The notes beneath the pieces were generated by a model, which saw only the letters and a list, made by a program, of their open reading frames with translations, was not told the origin of the DNA and ran no database searches. Of a stretch of 64,000 nucleotides of DNA, positions 25,789-34,044 are shown one piece after another. Numbering within the stretch: position 1 is the first letter of the stretch; every line of letters begins with the position of its first letter. A program made the position numbers and the translations under genes. Origin of the DNA: Alphaproteobacteria bacterium (GTDB lineage: Bacteria > Pseudomonadota > Alphaproteobacteria > CACIAM-22H2); NCBI GenBank assembly GCA_017308135.1, contig JAFKFM010000007.1, positions 638,001 to 702,000 on the forward strand. Direction: 5' to 3'.

Positions 25789-27081
25789 TTAACCCAAGAA
25801 CGCGAACTTCAAGACGAACAGGATCGCGATGGTCCAAACCGCGCCCGAAACTTCGGACGCGCGCCCGGCCAGCGCCTTGATTGCGGCGTAGGAAATGAAG
25901 CCGAACGCGATCCCATGCGCGATCGAGAAGGTGAACGGCATCGCCATCGCCGCGATCATCCCCGGCGCGTATTCGGTGATATCGTTCCAGTCGAGATCGA
26001 CCAGGCCCTTGGTCATGTAGCAGGCGACCAGGATCAAAGCCGGCGCGGTGGCGTAGGCCGGAACCGTGTTCGCCAGCGGCGCGAACACCAACGCGGCGAT
26101 GAACAACAAGCCGACGACCACGGCGACGAGGCCCGTGCGTCCGCCGGCTTCCACGCCAGCGGCGCTCTCGATGTAGCTCGTCGTGTTCGACGTACCGAGC
26201 AGCGAGCCGACCAGCGAGGCCGACGAATCCGCGACCAACGCCTTTTTGAGGCGCGGCAGCTTGCCGTCCGGCGTCATCAGCCCGGCGCGTTGGGTCACGC
26301 CGACCAGCGTGCCGGCCGTGTCGAACAGATCGACGAACATCAGCACCAGGATGGTCGAGATCACGCTGATCTGCAGCGCACCCCAGATGTCGAGCTTCAG
26401 GAAGGTCGGTGCGATCGACGGCGGGGCGGAGACGATGCCCTGAAACGTGGTGAGGCCCAGGATCACGCCGGCGGCGGTGGTGCCCAGAATGGCGATGATG
26501 ATGGCGCCCGGCACTTTGCGCGCGTCCAGCGCCACCATGACGACGAAGCCGACCGCCGCCAGCACGGCGGGGCCGGATTTAAGGTCGCCGAGGGTCACCA
26601 GCGTCGCCGGATGATCGACGACGATGCCCGCGTTTTTGAGGCCGATGATGGCCAGGAACAGGCCGATGCCGCCCGCAATACCGTATTTCAGCGCGCGGGG
26701 AATGCCGTCGAAGATCCAGGCGCGCGCGGGGCTCAGCGACAGCGCGACGGTCAGGATCGACGAGCAGAAAATGGCGCCCAACGCCGTTTCCCACGCCATG
26801 CCCATGCCCTTGACCATGCCGAAGGCGAAAAAGGCGTTGAGGCCCATCCCCGGCGCCAAGGCGATCGGGTAGTTGGCGTAGAGCCCCATGATGAAGCAGG
26901 AAAGGGCTGCCGCGAGACAGGTCGCGACGAACACCGAGTTTTTGTCCATCCCCGCGATCTCCAGGATCGAGGGATTGACGACGATGATGTAGGCCATCGT
27001 CAGGAAGGTCGTGACGCCCGCCAGGATTTCGGTCCGGACGGTGGTGCGGGCCTGCGTGAGGCCGAAATATTGATCCAGCAT
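25789..27081 (-). CDS. NCS2 purine permease (AzgA/PbuG type)
   Basis: A 430-aa membrane protein with about 12-14 helices. It begins FGLTQARTTVRTEILAGVTTF, followed by TMAYIIVVNPSIL and ALAPGMGLNAFFAF, the standard N-terminal blocks of AzgA-type adenine/hypoxanthine/guanine:proton symporters. The later GTSNTTSYIESAAGVEAGGR block is the family's substrate-site motif. It follows the liv operon by 68 bases on the same strand; a hairpin overlaps its ribosome site (27088-27122). Confidence 0.9.
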   Translation of the reverse strand: MLDQYFGLTQARTTVRTEILAGVTTFLTMAYIIVVNPSILEIAGMDKNSVFVATCLAAALSCFIMGLYANYPIALAPGMGLNAFFAFGMVKGMGMAWETALGAIFCSSILTVALSLSPARAWIFDGIPRALKYGIAGGIGLFLAIIGLKNAGIVVDHPATLVTLGDLKSGPAVLAAVGFVVMVALDARKVPGAIIIAILGTTAAGVILGLTTFQGIVSAPPSIAPTFLKLDIWGALQISVISTILVLMFVDLFDTAGTLVGVTQRAGLMTPDGKLPRLKKALVADSSASLVGSLLGTSNTTSYIESAAGVEAGGRTGLVAVVVGLLFIAALVFAPLANTVPAYATAPALILVACYMTKGLVDLDWNDITEYAPGMIAAMAMPFTFSIAHGIAFGFISYAAIKALAGRASEVSGAVWTIAILFVLKFAFLG

Positions 27082-27087
27082 GGACTC

Positions 27088-27122
27088 CCCCTTCGGCCGC
27101 GTTTGTCCGCGTGCCGGAGGGG
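27088..27122 (-). promoter_or_regulatory. Hairpin sequestering the purine-permease ribosome site
   Basis: On the minus strand CCCCTCCGGC pairs with GCCGAAGGGG (one C-A mismatch) around a loop that contains a second CGCG/CGCG stem. The 3' arm contains the purine-rich Shine-Dalgarno run that ends 6 bases before ATG 27081. When folded it should hide the ribosome site. Confidence 0.5.
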
Positions 27123-27149
27123 AAATCTAATACGAGCTTCCGAGTCGCT

Positions 27150-28112
27150 CTAAAGTGGCTTTTTGATCTTGGCCGCGATCTCGCCCACGATACCGCGCCG
27201 GAAGGCGAGCACGCAGACCACGAAGATCACGCCCTGCACGACCGTCACCCACTGGCCGAGTTCGGCCAGATAGTTCTGCATCGACACGATAACGGCAGCA
27301 CCGATCATCGGGCCGAAGACGGTGCCAAGCCCGCCGACCAGCGTCATCAGCACGACTTCGCCCGACATCGACCAATGCACGTCGGTCAGCGAGGCGAGCT
27401 GGAACACGATCGCCTTGGTCGCCCCGGCGAGGCCGGCGAGCGTCGCCGACATCGTGAAGGCCGCGAGCTTGTAGTGATCGACGCGGTAGCCGAGCGAGAT
27501 CGCGCGCGGCTCGTTCTCGCGGATCGCCTTCAGCACTTGGCCGAAGGGCGAGTGGACGATGCGGTAGATCAGCAGGAACGACGCCAGGAAGATCGCCGCG
27601 ACGACGTAGTAAAGGACGTAATCGTTGCGCAGATCGAGGAAGCCGAACATCGTGCCGCGGGGCACGCGCTGCAAACCGTCCTCGCCGCCGGTGAAGGGCG
27701 CTTGCAGGGCGAAGAAGAACGCCATCTGCGCCAAGGCCAGCGTGATCATCGCGAAGTAAATACCTTGGCGGCGGATGGCGAGCGCGCCGACGACCAAGCC
27801 CAGCACCAACGCCATCGCGGCGCCGCCCAGGATCGCGAATTCCGGCGGCCAGCCCCAGACCTTCGCCGAATGGGCCGACACATACGCCGCCCAGCCGAAG
27901 AACAGCGCGTGGCCGAAGCTCAACAGGCCGACATAGCCGATCAGCAGATTGAAGGCGCACGCGAACAGCGCGAAGCACAGCACCTTCATCAGGAAGACGG
28001 GGTAGAGGATATAGGGCAGCACGATCAGCGCCGCGACCAGCGCGCCCAGGATCAGGCGCTGGTGGCGGGGCATGCCTGTCTCGGTGGAGGCTTGCGCGGG
28101 TTCGCCGGACAT
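27150..28112 (-). CDS. livM: Branched-chain amino acid-type ABC transporter permease LivM
   Basis: A 320-aa permease with about 8-10 helices. NLLIGYVGLLSFGHALFFG and the ABC-facing loop AIRENEPRAISLGY (EAA-like) are typical of LivM. With LivH it forms the membrane channel of a type I importer for hydrophobic amino acids, amides or urea-like substrates. I chose ATG 28112, which shares one base with the livH stop (TGATG), because the next in-frame upstream start lies inside livH. Confidence 0.92.
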   Translation of the reverse strand: MSGEPAQASTETGMPRHQRLILGALVAALIVLPYILYPVFLMKVLCFALFACAFNLLIGYVGLLSFGHALFFGWAAYVSAHSAKVWGWPPEFAILGGAAMALVLGLVVGALAIRRQGIYFAMITLALAQMAFFFALQAPFTGGEDGLQRVPRGTMFGFLDLRNDYVLYYVVAAIFLASFLLIYRIVHSPFGQVLKAIRENEPRAISLGYRVDHYKLAAFTMSATLAGLAGATKAIVFQLASLTDVHWSMSGEVVLMTLVGGLGTVFGPMIGAAVIVSMQNYLAELGQWVTVVQGVIFVVCVLAFRRGIVGEIAAKIKKPL

Positions 28113-28999
28113 CAGCGCGCCCTCCCGAACAGACCGGCGGGTTTGATCAGCAGCACGATCACCATGATGACGAAGATCACCGTCGAAGAGGCTTCGGGAT
28201 AGAACACTTTTGTCAGGCCTTCGATGATGCCGAGGCCGAAGCCCGTGAGGATCGAGCCCATGATCGAGCCCATGCCGCCGATCACGACGACCGCGAAGAC
28301 GATGATGATGAGGTCGGCCCCCATCAAGGGGCTGACCTGATAGATCGGGGCGGCGAGCACGCCGGTGAAGGCGGCCAGCGCCACGCCGAAGCCGTAGGTC
28401 AGCGTGATCATGCGCGGCACGTTGATGCCGAAGGATTGCACCAGCGCCGGGTTCTCGGTCGCGGCGCGAAGATAGGAACCGAGCTTCGTCTTCTCGATGA
28501 CGAACCACGTGGCGAGGCACACGACGAGCGAAACGACGACGACCCAGCCGCGGTAATTCGGCATGAACATGAAGCCGAGATCCGTGCCGCCGCGCAATTG
28601 CGCGGGGATGCCGTAGGGCAGGCCCGAGGAACCGAATTGGTTGCGGAACAAGCCTTGGATGATCAGCGCGATCCCGAAGGTCAGCAGCAGGCCGTAAAGA
28701 TGGTCGAGCTTGTAGAGCCGATGCAGCATCGTGCGCTCGATCAGGATGCCGGTGAGGCCGACGGTCACGGGCACGATCAGCAATGCCCACCAGTAACCCA
28801 CGCCCAGCCAATTCAGCAGCATCCAGGCCACGAACGCGCCCATCATGTATTGGGCGCCGTGGGTGAAATTGATGATGTTGAGCAGCCCGAAAATCACGGC
28901 AAGGCCGAGCGACAGCAGCGCGTAGAACGCGCCGTTGATCAAGCCCAGCAACAACTGGCCGAACAGCGCCTGGGGCGGAATTCCGAAAATATCGGGCAT
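28112..28999 (-). CDS. livH: Branched-chain amino acid-type ABC transporter permease LivH
   Basis: A 295-aa permease with about 8 helices. LGLAVIFGLLNIINFTHGAQYMMGA (in parts) and the C-terminal KPAGLFGRAR are LivH hallmarks. It pairs with LivM. It is separated from livK by a strong GC hairpin (29031-29058), so it probably receives less transcription than the binding protein. Confidence 0.93.
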   Translation of the reverse strand: MPDIFGIPPQALFGQLLLGLINGAFYALLSLGLAVIFGLLNIINFTHGAQYMMGAFVAWMLLNWLGVGYWWALLIVPVTVGLTGILIERTMLHRLYKLDHLYGLLLTFGIALIIQGLFRNQFGSSGLPYGIPAQLRGGTDLGFMFMPNYRGWVVVVSLVVCLATWFVIEKTKLGSYLRAATENPALVQSFGINVPRMITLTYGFGVALAAFTGVLAAPIYQVSPLMGADLIIIVFAVVVIGGMGSIMGSILTGFGLGIIEGLTKVFYPEASSTVIFVIMVIVLLIKPAGLFGRAR

Positions 29000-29030
29000 G
29001 CTTTTCTTTTCGCCGTGATCGAAGAACGGG

Positions 29031-29058
29031 GAAGGGGGCGGGCGATCCCGCCCCCTTC
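29031..29058 (-). terminator. Strong hairpin between livK and livH
   Basis: A perfect 12-bp stem (GAAGGGGGCGGG with CCCGCCCCCTTC, 4-base loop) lies just after the livK stop. No long T run follows on the minus strand, so it is more likely an mRNA-stabilising or partial-termination element that favours the binding protein over the permeases. Confidence 0.6.
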
Positions 29059-29070
29059 GTCGTTACGTCT

Positions 29071-30282
29071 TCAGCCGCCGACCAGCGGGCACTTGCCCTC
29101 GGCGAGCGGACGGAAGGCCTGCGCCGCCGGGATCGTCGCGCGGGTCTTGTAGTAGTCCCAAGCGCCCTTCGATTCCGACGGTTGCTTCACTTCGTAGAGA
29201 TACATGTCGTGGATCTTGCGGCCGTCCTTGCGGATCTCGCCCTTGCCGAACAGCGGATCGTCGGTCGGCGTGGCCTTCATCTTTTCGACCACGGCTTTGC
29301 CGTCGGCGGCCGACTTCGTCGCCTCGATCGCCTTCAGATAATGAAGCGTCGACGCGTAGACGCCGGCATGCACCATCGTGGGATGGATGCCCTTGTTGGC
29401 GGCGGCGAAACGCTTGGCGAAAGCGCGGCTGGCGTCGTTCTGATCCCAGTAGAACGCTTCCGTCATGATCAGGCCTTGCGCCGTATCCAGGCCCAGGCCG
29501 TGCACGTCGGTGATGAACACCAGCAGCCCGGCCAGCGACTGGCCGCGCTTGACGATGCCGAATTCGGCCGCTTGCTTGATCGAGTTCACCGTGTCGCCGC
29601 CGGCATTGGCGAGACCGATGATCTTCGCGCGGCTCGATTGCGCCTGCAGCAGGAACGACGAGAAGTCGTTCGTGTTCAACGGCGCGCGCACGCCGCCGAG
29701 CACGCGGCCGCCGAGCGACTTCACGACGTTCGACGTATCGGCTTCCAGCTGATGGCCGAACGCGTAGTCGGCCGTCAGGAAGAACCACGTGTCGCCGCCG
29801 GTCTGCACGATCGCCTTGCCCGTGCCGTTGGCGAGCGCCCAGGTGTCGTAGGTCCAGTGGACCGTGTTGGGCGAGCATTGTTCGCCGGTGAGTGCGGAGG
29901 TGGCCGCACCCGACACCAGGAACACCTTGTTCTTTTCGCGCGTCACGCCGTTGACCGCGAGGGCGACGCCGGAGTTCGGCACGTCGACGATCATGTCCAC
30001 GCCGTCGCGGTCGTACCATTGGCGGGCGATGTTGGAGCCGACATCGGCCTTGTTCTGATGGTCGGCCGAAACGAATTCGACCCTAAGGCCCTTGGCGGCG
30101 GCGCCGAAATCGTCGGCCGCCATACGCGCGGCGAGCACCGAGCCCGCACCGGCGAGATCGGTGTAAAGCGACGACATGTCGGACAGCACGCCGATCTTCA
30201 CGTTGGTTTGCGCAACGGCCGGGGCCGCGGCGACGGCCGCCAGGGCGACGGCCCCCAGCAGCACGGATTTCAGTCTTTTCAT
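29071..30282 (-). CDS. livK: ABC transporter substrate-binding protein (LivK-like)
   Basis: A 403-aa periplasmic binding protein. A Sec signal peptide spans about residues 1-24 (MKRLKSVLLGAVALAAV...AQT cut), then VKIGVLSDMSSLYTDLAGAGS, typical of the type I solute-binding fold of LivJ/AmiC/UrtA relatives. C-terminal block KGAWDYYKTRATIPAAQAF resembles the aromatic/amide-binding branch of this family. The ligand cannot be fixed. It follows livF by 21 bases. Confidence 0.9.
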   Translation of the reverse strand: MKRLKSVLLGAVALAAVAAAPAVAQTNVKIGVLSDMSSLYTDLAGAGSVLAARMAADDFGAAAKGLRVEFVSADHQNKADVGSNIARQWYDRDGVDMIVDVPNSGVALAVNGVTREKNKVFLVSGAATSALTGEQCSPNTVHWTYDTWALANGTGKAIVQTGGDTWFFLTADYAFGHQLEADTSNVVKSLGGRVLGGVRAPLNTNDFSSFLLQAQSSRAKIIGLANAGGDTVNSIKQAAEFGIVKRGQSLAGLLVFITDVHGLGLDTAQGLIMTEAFYWDQNDASRAFAKRFAAANKGIHPTMVHAGVYASTLHYLKAIEATKSAADGKAVVEKMKATPTDDPLFGKGEIRKDGRKIHDMYLYEVKQPSESKGAWDYYKTRATIPAAQAFRPLAEGKCPLVGG

Positions 30283-30303
30283 GGTCGTTCTCCCTGTTTG
30301 TGG

Positions 30304-31008
30304 TTAGACGCCGAGATATTCGTGGAGCTTGCCCATATTCGCTTCGAGCGCGTCGTTGGCGATTTCGTCGACGACGCGGCCATGCTCCATGACGTAATGC
30401 CGATCCGCGACCGTGGCCGCGAAACGGAAATTCTGTTCGACCAGCAGGATCGTGAAGCCTTCGTTCTTGAGGCGCCGGATCGTGCGCCCGATCTGCTGGA
30501 CGATGACGGGGGCGAGACCTTCCGTCGGTTCGTCGAGCAGCAACAACTTGGCGCCGGTGCGCAAGATGCGGCCGATCGCCAGCATCTGCTGTTCGCCGCC
30601 GGAGAGCTTCGTGCCCTGGCTCGTCAGGCGTTCTTTCAGGTTGGGGAACAGCTCGAAAATCGTATCGACCGACAAGCCGCCTTCGGCGACCGCGGGCGGC
30701 AGCAGCAGATTTTCCTTCACGTCGAGCGAGGCGAAGATGCCGCGCTCCTCGGGGCAGAAGGCGATGCCTTGGCGCGCGATGGCGTAGGAGGGCAGGTCGA
30801 TCGTTTCCGCACCCTTGAACTTCACGCTGCCCTTGCGGCTGCCGACGATGCCCATGACCGATTTCATGGTCGTGGTTTTGCCCGCCCCGTTGCGGCCCAG
30901 CAGCGTGACGACCTCGCCCTCGCGGACCTGGAAATCGACGCCGTGCAGAATATGGCTTTCGCCGTACCAGGCGTTCAGGCCCGCAACGTTCAACATCGCC
31001 TCAGCCAT
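30304..31008 (-). CDS. livF: ABC transporter ATP-binding protein LivF
   Basis: A 234-aa ATPase: Walker A GRNGAGKTTTMKS (about 38-50), signature LSGGEQQM (about 133-140), Walker B LLLLDEPTEGLAP. Forms the heterodimeric motor with LivG. Its ATG overlaps the livG stop by 8 bases. Confidence 0.94.
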   Translation of the reverse strand: MAEAMLNVAGLNAWYGESHILHGVDFQVREGEVVTLLGRNGAGKTTTMKSVMGIVGSRKGSVKFKGAETIDLPSYAIARQGIAFCPEERGIFASLDVKENLLLPPAVAEGGLSVDTIFELFPNLKERLTSQGTKLSGGEQQMLAIGRILRTGAKLLLLDEPTEGLAPVIVQQIGRTIRRLKNEGFTILLVEQNFRFAATVADRHYVMEHGRVVDEIANDALEANMGKLHEYLGV

Positions 31009-31753
31009 GGCCGGCCCCCATATAGGCCTGCACCACGTCCGGATTTTTCGACACGGTCGCGTAATCGCCTTCGGCCAAAACTTCGCCGCGCGCCAGCACG
31101 GTGATCGTGTCGGAAAGATCGGCGACGACGGAAAGATTATGCTCGACCATCAGCACCGTGCGCCCTTGCGCGACGCGTTTGATGAGCGCGGAAATGCGGC
31201 CCACATCCTCGTGGCCCATGCCGGCGGTGGGTTCGTCGAGCAGCATCATCTCGGGTTCGAGCGCGAGCGTCGTCGCGATTTCCAGCGCGCGTTTGCGGCC
31301 ATAGGGAAGCTCGACCGCGACCGTTTGCGCGTATTCCGACAGGCCGACCCATTCGATCAATTCGCGCGCGCGGTCGTTGTAGACGTCCAGCACCGATTGC
31401 GAGCGCCAAAAGTCGAACGAGTCGCCGCGCTTGCGCTGCAAGGCGACGCGCACGTTTTCGAGCACCGACAGATGCGGGAACACGGCCGAGATCTGGAAGG
31501 ACCGCACGAGGCCCAAACGCGCGATATCGGCGGGCTTGGTCGCGGTGATGTCGCGGCCGTTATAGGAAATCCGCCCGCGCGACGGGATCAGGAACTTGGT
31601 GAGCAGATTGAAGCAGGTCGTCTTGCCCGCACCGTTCGGCCCGATCAACGCGTGGATCGAATGGCGGCGCACGCGCAACGTGACGTTATTGACCGCGACG
31701 AAGCCCCGAAATTCCTTCGTCAGCCCGTCGGTCTCGAGAATGTTATCGGCCAA
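31001..31753 (-). CDS. livG: ABC transporter ATP-binding protein LivG
   Basis: A 250-aa ATPase with Walker A GPNGAGKTTCFN (about 38-49), Walker B MMLLDEPTAGM and a C-terminal switch His in VEHNLSVV. The expected LSGG signature is altered to LPYGRKRALEIA, a variant common in LivG proteins. The start is TTG 31753, preceded at 9 bases by GGGAG; no ATG gives the full conserved N-terminus. First gene of the liv operon, divergent from the radical SAM cassette. Confidence 0.93.
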   Translation of the reverse strand: MADNILETDGLTKEFRGFVAVNNVTLRVRRHSIHALIGPNGAGKTTCFNLLTKFLIPSRGRISYNGRDITATKPADIARLGLVRSFQISAVFPHLSVLENVRVALQRKRGDSFDFWRSQSVLDVYNDRARELIEWVGLSEYAQTVAVELPYGRKRALEIATTLALEPEMMLLDEPTAGMGHEDVGRISALIKRVAQGRTVLMVEHNLSVVADLSDTITVLARGEVLAEGDYATVSKNPDVVQAYMGAGHG

Positions 31754-32021
31754 AAGGCGTACTCCCTGTCAGGCGTACTTATCGTTTGTTGGTTTCAGAC
31801 CTATCAGGTTGCGGGGTACCCTTGCAACCGCCCCAAGCTTGAAGGCGAGATTATTTCGCGGTAATTTCGCAGGAAAGAACGTAATTCTGACAAGGGGCTT
31901 ACGGGAAAGTTAATCGAATTTTAGACGTTTTGCGGCTAACCTCGGCAGGTTGGGAACCGAGAACGGGAACCTGCCGTTTCAAAGGATCACCCCGGCCCGA
32001 GAAAACGGATCGAAACGCGCC
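31754..32021. promoter_or_regulatory. Divergent regulatory region between liv operon and radical SAM cassette
   Basis: 268 bases without a gene, more AT-rich than the surroundings. It holds a direct repeat AGGCGTACT (about 31755 and 31771) close to the livG start, and a 9-bp inverted repeat CGGCAGGTT (31943-31951)/AACCTGCCG (31968-31976). CTCGG (31941-31945) can instead pair with CCGAG (31957-31961), which would be mutually exclusive with the first stem. Confidence 0.5.
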
Positions 32022-34040
32022 ATGACCACGCCCCCGAATCTGCCGCAGATCCCCGACCCGCCGGTGCCGGACAGCCCGTGCAAAGTGGCGCTCGTTCAGA
32101 TCAACAATTCCTTCTCGGGTCAGAATTACCTGCCTTACGCGTGCGGCCTGATGGAAGGCTATACGCGCAAATATTCGGGACGGCCGGAGCGCTATACGTT
32201 CCTGCCGCCGATCTACAAGCGCTTGCGCGTGGAAGCGGCGGTCGAACATCTGCTCGACGCCGATGTCGTCGGCTTCTCCTGCTATGTGTGGAACGAGAAA
32301 CTCTCGCTCGCCGTCGCGCGCCGTTTGAAGGAACGCAAGCCCGGCGTGATGATCGTGTTCGGCGGCCCGCAAGTGCCCGACCGCACCGAAGGGTTCCTGC
32401 GCGACAATCCATTCATCGATGTGGCCGTGAACGGGGAGGGCGAAGCGCCCTTCACCAAGCTGCTCGATCGGTTCCCGTCGCGCGATTGGACCGGCATTTC
32501 CAATCTTTCCTATATCCGCGACGGCAAGCTCGTCGTGCATCCCAAGGGAAACCGTATTCGCGATCTCGCGGATCTGCCGTCGCCCTATCTCGACGGCACG
32601 TTCGACCGGTTGATGGCGGCCAATCCGCAGGAAAACTGGATCGTGCTGTGGGAAACGAACCGCGGCTGCCCGTTCCAATGCACGTTCTGCGATTGGGGCT
32701 CGGCCACGCAAGCCAAGGTCTATCAATTCGATCTGGAACGCGCCTTCGCCGAAATCGATTGGTTCGCGCTGAAGAAGATCGAGTTCATCTTCTGCTGCGA
32801 CGCCAATTTCGGCATCCTGGCGCGCGACATCCAAATCGCCGAAGCCCTGGCGAATTCGAAGGCCGCAACCGGCTATCCCAAAGCCGTGTCGGTGCAGAAC
32901 ACCAAGAACGCGACCGAGCGCGCGTATCTCACACAGAAAATCCTGTCGGACGCGGGCATGAACAAGGGCGTGACCTTGTCCATGCAATCGCTCGATCCGG
33001 GCACGCTCAAAGCCATCAAGCGCCAGAACATCGCGCTCGGCACCTACGAGGAACTCCAGCGCCGCTTCACCCGCGACCGGGTCGAGACCTATTCGGACCT
33101 CATCCTGGGCCTGCCGGGCGAGACCTATGATTCGTGGGTCGAGGGCGTGGCCAAGCTGATGGAGACGGGCCAGCACAACCGCATCCAGTTCAACAATCTG
33201 TCGATCCTGCCCAACGCCGAGATGGGCGATCCCGAATATCAGAAGAAATTCGGGATGGAGACGGTCGTCAATCGCGTGGTGAACATCCACGGCGCGTTGG
33301 AGATCGATCCCGACGGCATCTACGAAACGCAGGATCTGGTCGTCGCCACGGAATCGATGCCGCGCCCCGAGTGGCGCAAGGCGCGCGCCTTCTCGTGGAT
33401 GGCCGCGCTCGTGCATTACGACAAGCTGCTGCAAGTGCCGATCCTGGTGACGCACGCGCAATGCGGCGTGCCGTTCCGCAAATTGCTCGAAGCGTTCTTC
33501 GACGCCGATCCCGCGAAATATCCGGTGTTCGGCTCGATCCGCGCCTTCTTCGACGATTACGCGATGCGCATCCAGAACGGCGAAGTCGAATACGTCTATT
33601 CGCAGGAATGGCTGGGCATCCACTGGCCGGCCGACGAATTCGTGTTCATCGATCTGGTCGTGCGCGGCAAGCTCGGCGCATTCTACGAGGAAGCCGAGCG
33701 TCTGACCTTCGACGTGCTGTCGCGCGACCGCGCGCTGCTGCCGCGCGAGCGCATCGCCGACGCGTTCAAGCTGAACCGCGCGATGGTCAAGGAGCCGGGG
33801 GCGCTTGGCGATATCGAAGTGTCGATCGGCAGCGATATCTATCCTTACTATCGCGCGCTGCTCGAAGGCCGCGACGAGGATTTGCTGGTCGAGCCCGTGA
33901 CCTATCGCATCGAACGCTCGAAGGAGGCTTGGCCCGAATTCGACGATTGGTGCCGCGAAGTCGTGTGGTACGGCAACAAGAAGGGCGCCTATCTCTACGG
34001 CAACAAGGCGATGGCGCGCCATCTCGCCGGCCATTTCTAA
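32022..34040 (+). CDS. Radical SAM protein with N-terminal B12-binding-type domain
   Basis: A 672-aa protein. Residues about 20-165 form a cobalamin-binding-like Rossmann domain (DADVVGFSCYVWN, MIVFGGPQVPD) but lack the DxHxxG base-off histidine motif. The radical SAM core follows with the 4Fe-4S ligands C216, C220 and C223 in CPFQCTFCDWG and SMQSLDPGTL further on. About 250 C-terminal residues (about 420-672) are unassigned. Such class B enzymes often methylate or rearrange unactivated carbons. It heads a cassette of an epimerase, a methyltransferase and a glycosyltransferase, so its substrate may be a sugar or lipid-linked glycan. ATG 32022 chosen; an upstream TTG at 31950 would span the leader hairpin. 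Confidence 0.86.
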   Translation: MTTPPNLPQIPDPPVPDSPCKVALVQINNSFSGQNYLPYACGLMEGYTRKYSGRPERYTFLPPIYKRLRVEAAVEHLLDADVVGFSCYVWNEKLSLAVARRLKERKPGVMIVFGGPQVPDRTEGFLRDNPFIDVAVNGEGEAPFTKLLDRFPSRDWTGISNLSYIRDGKLVVHPKGNRIRDLADLPSPYLDGTFDRLMAANPQENWIVLWETNRGCPFQCTFCDWGSATQAKVYQFDLERAFAEIDWFALKKIEFIFCCDANFGILARDIQIAEALANSKAATGYPKAVSVQNTKNATERAYLTQKILSDAGMNKGVTLSMQSLDPGTLKAIKRQNIALGTYEELQRRFTRDRVETYSDLILGLPGETYDSWVEGVAKLMETGQHNRIQFNNLSILPNAEMGDPEYQKKFGMETVVNRVVNIHGALEIDPDGIYETQDLVVATESMPRPEWRKARAFSWMAALVHYDKLLQVPILVTHAQCGVPFRKLLEAFFDADPAKYPVFGSIRAFFDDYAMRIQNGEVEYVYSQEWLGIHWPADEFVFIDLVVRGKLGAFYEEAERLTFDVLSRDRALLPRERIADAFKLNRAMVKEPGALGDIEVSIGSDIYPYYRALLEGRDEDLLVEPVTYRIERSKEAWPEFDDWCREVVWYGNKKGAYLYGNKAMARHLAGHF

Positions 34041-34044
34041 CGCC

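Noticed and set aside
27082..27149. Purine riboswitch before the NCS2 permease
   Set aside because: The gap is only 68 bases and lacks the conserved three-way-junction core.
31754..32021. Cobalamin riboswitch before the radical SAM gene
   Set aside because: No B12-box core or multi-stem layout is visible; only two short competing stems.
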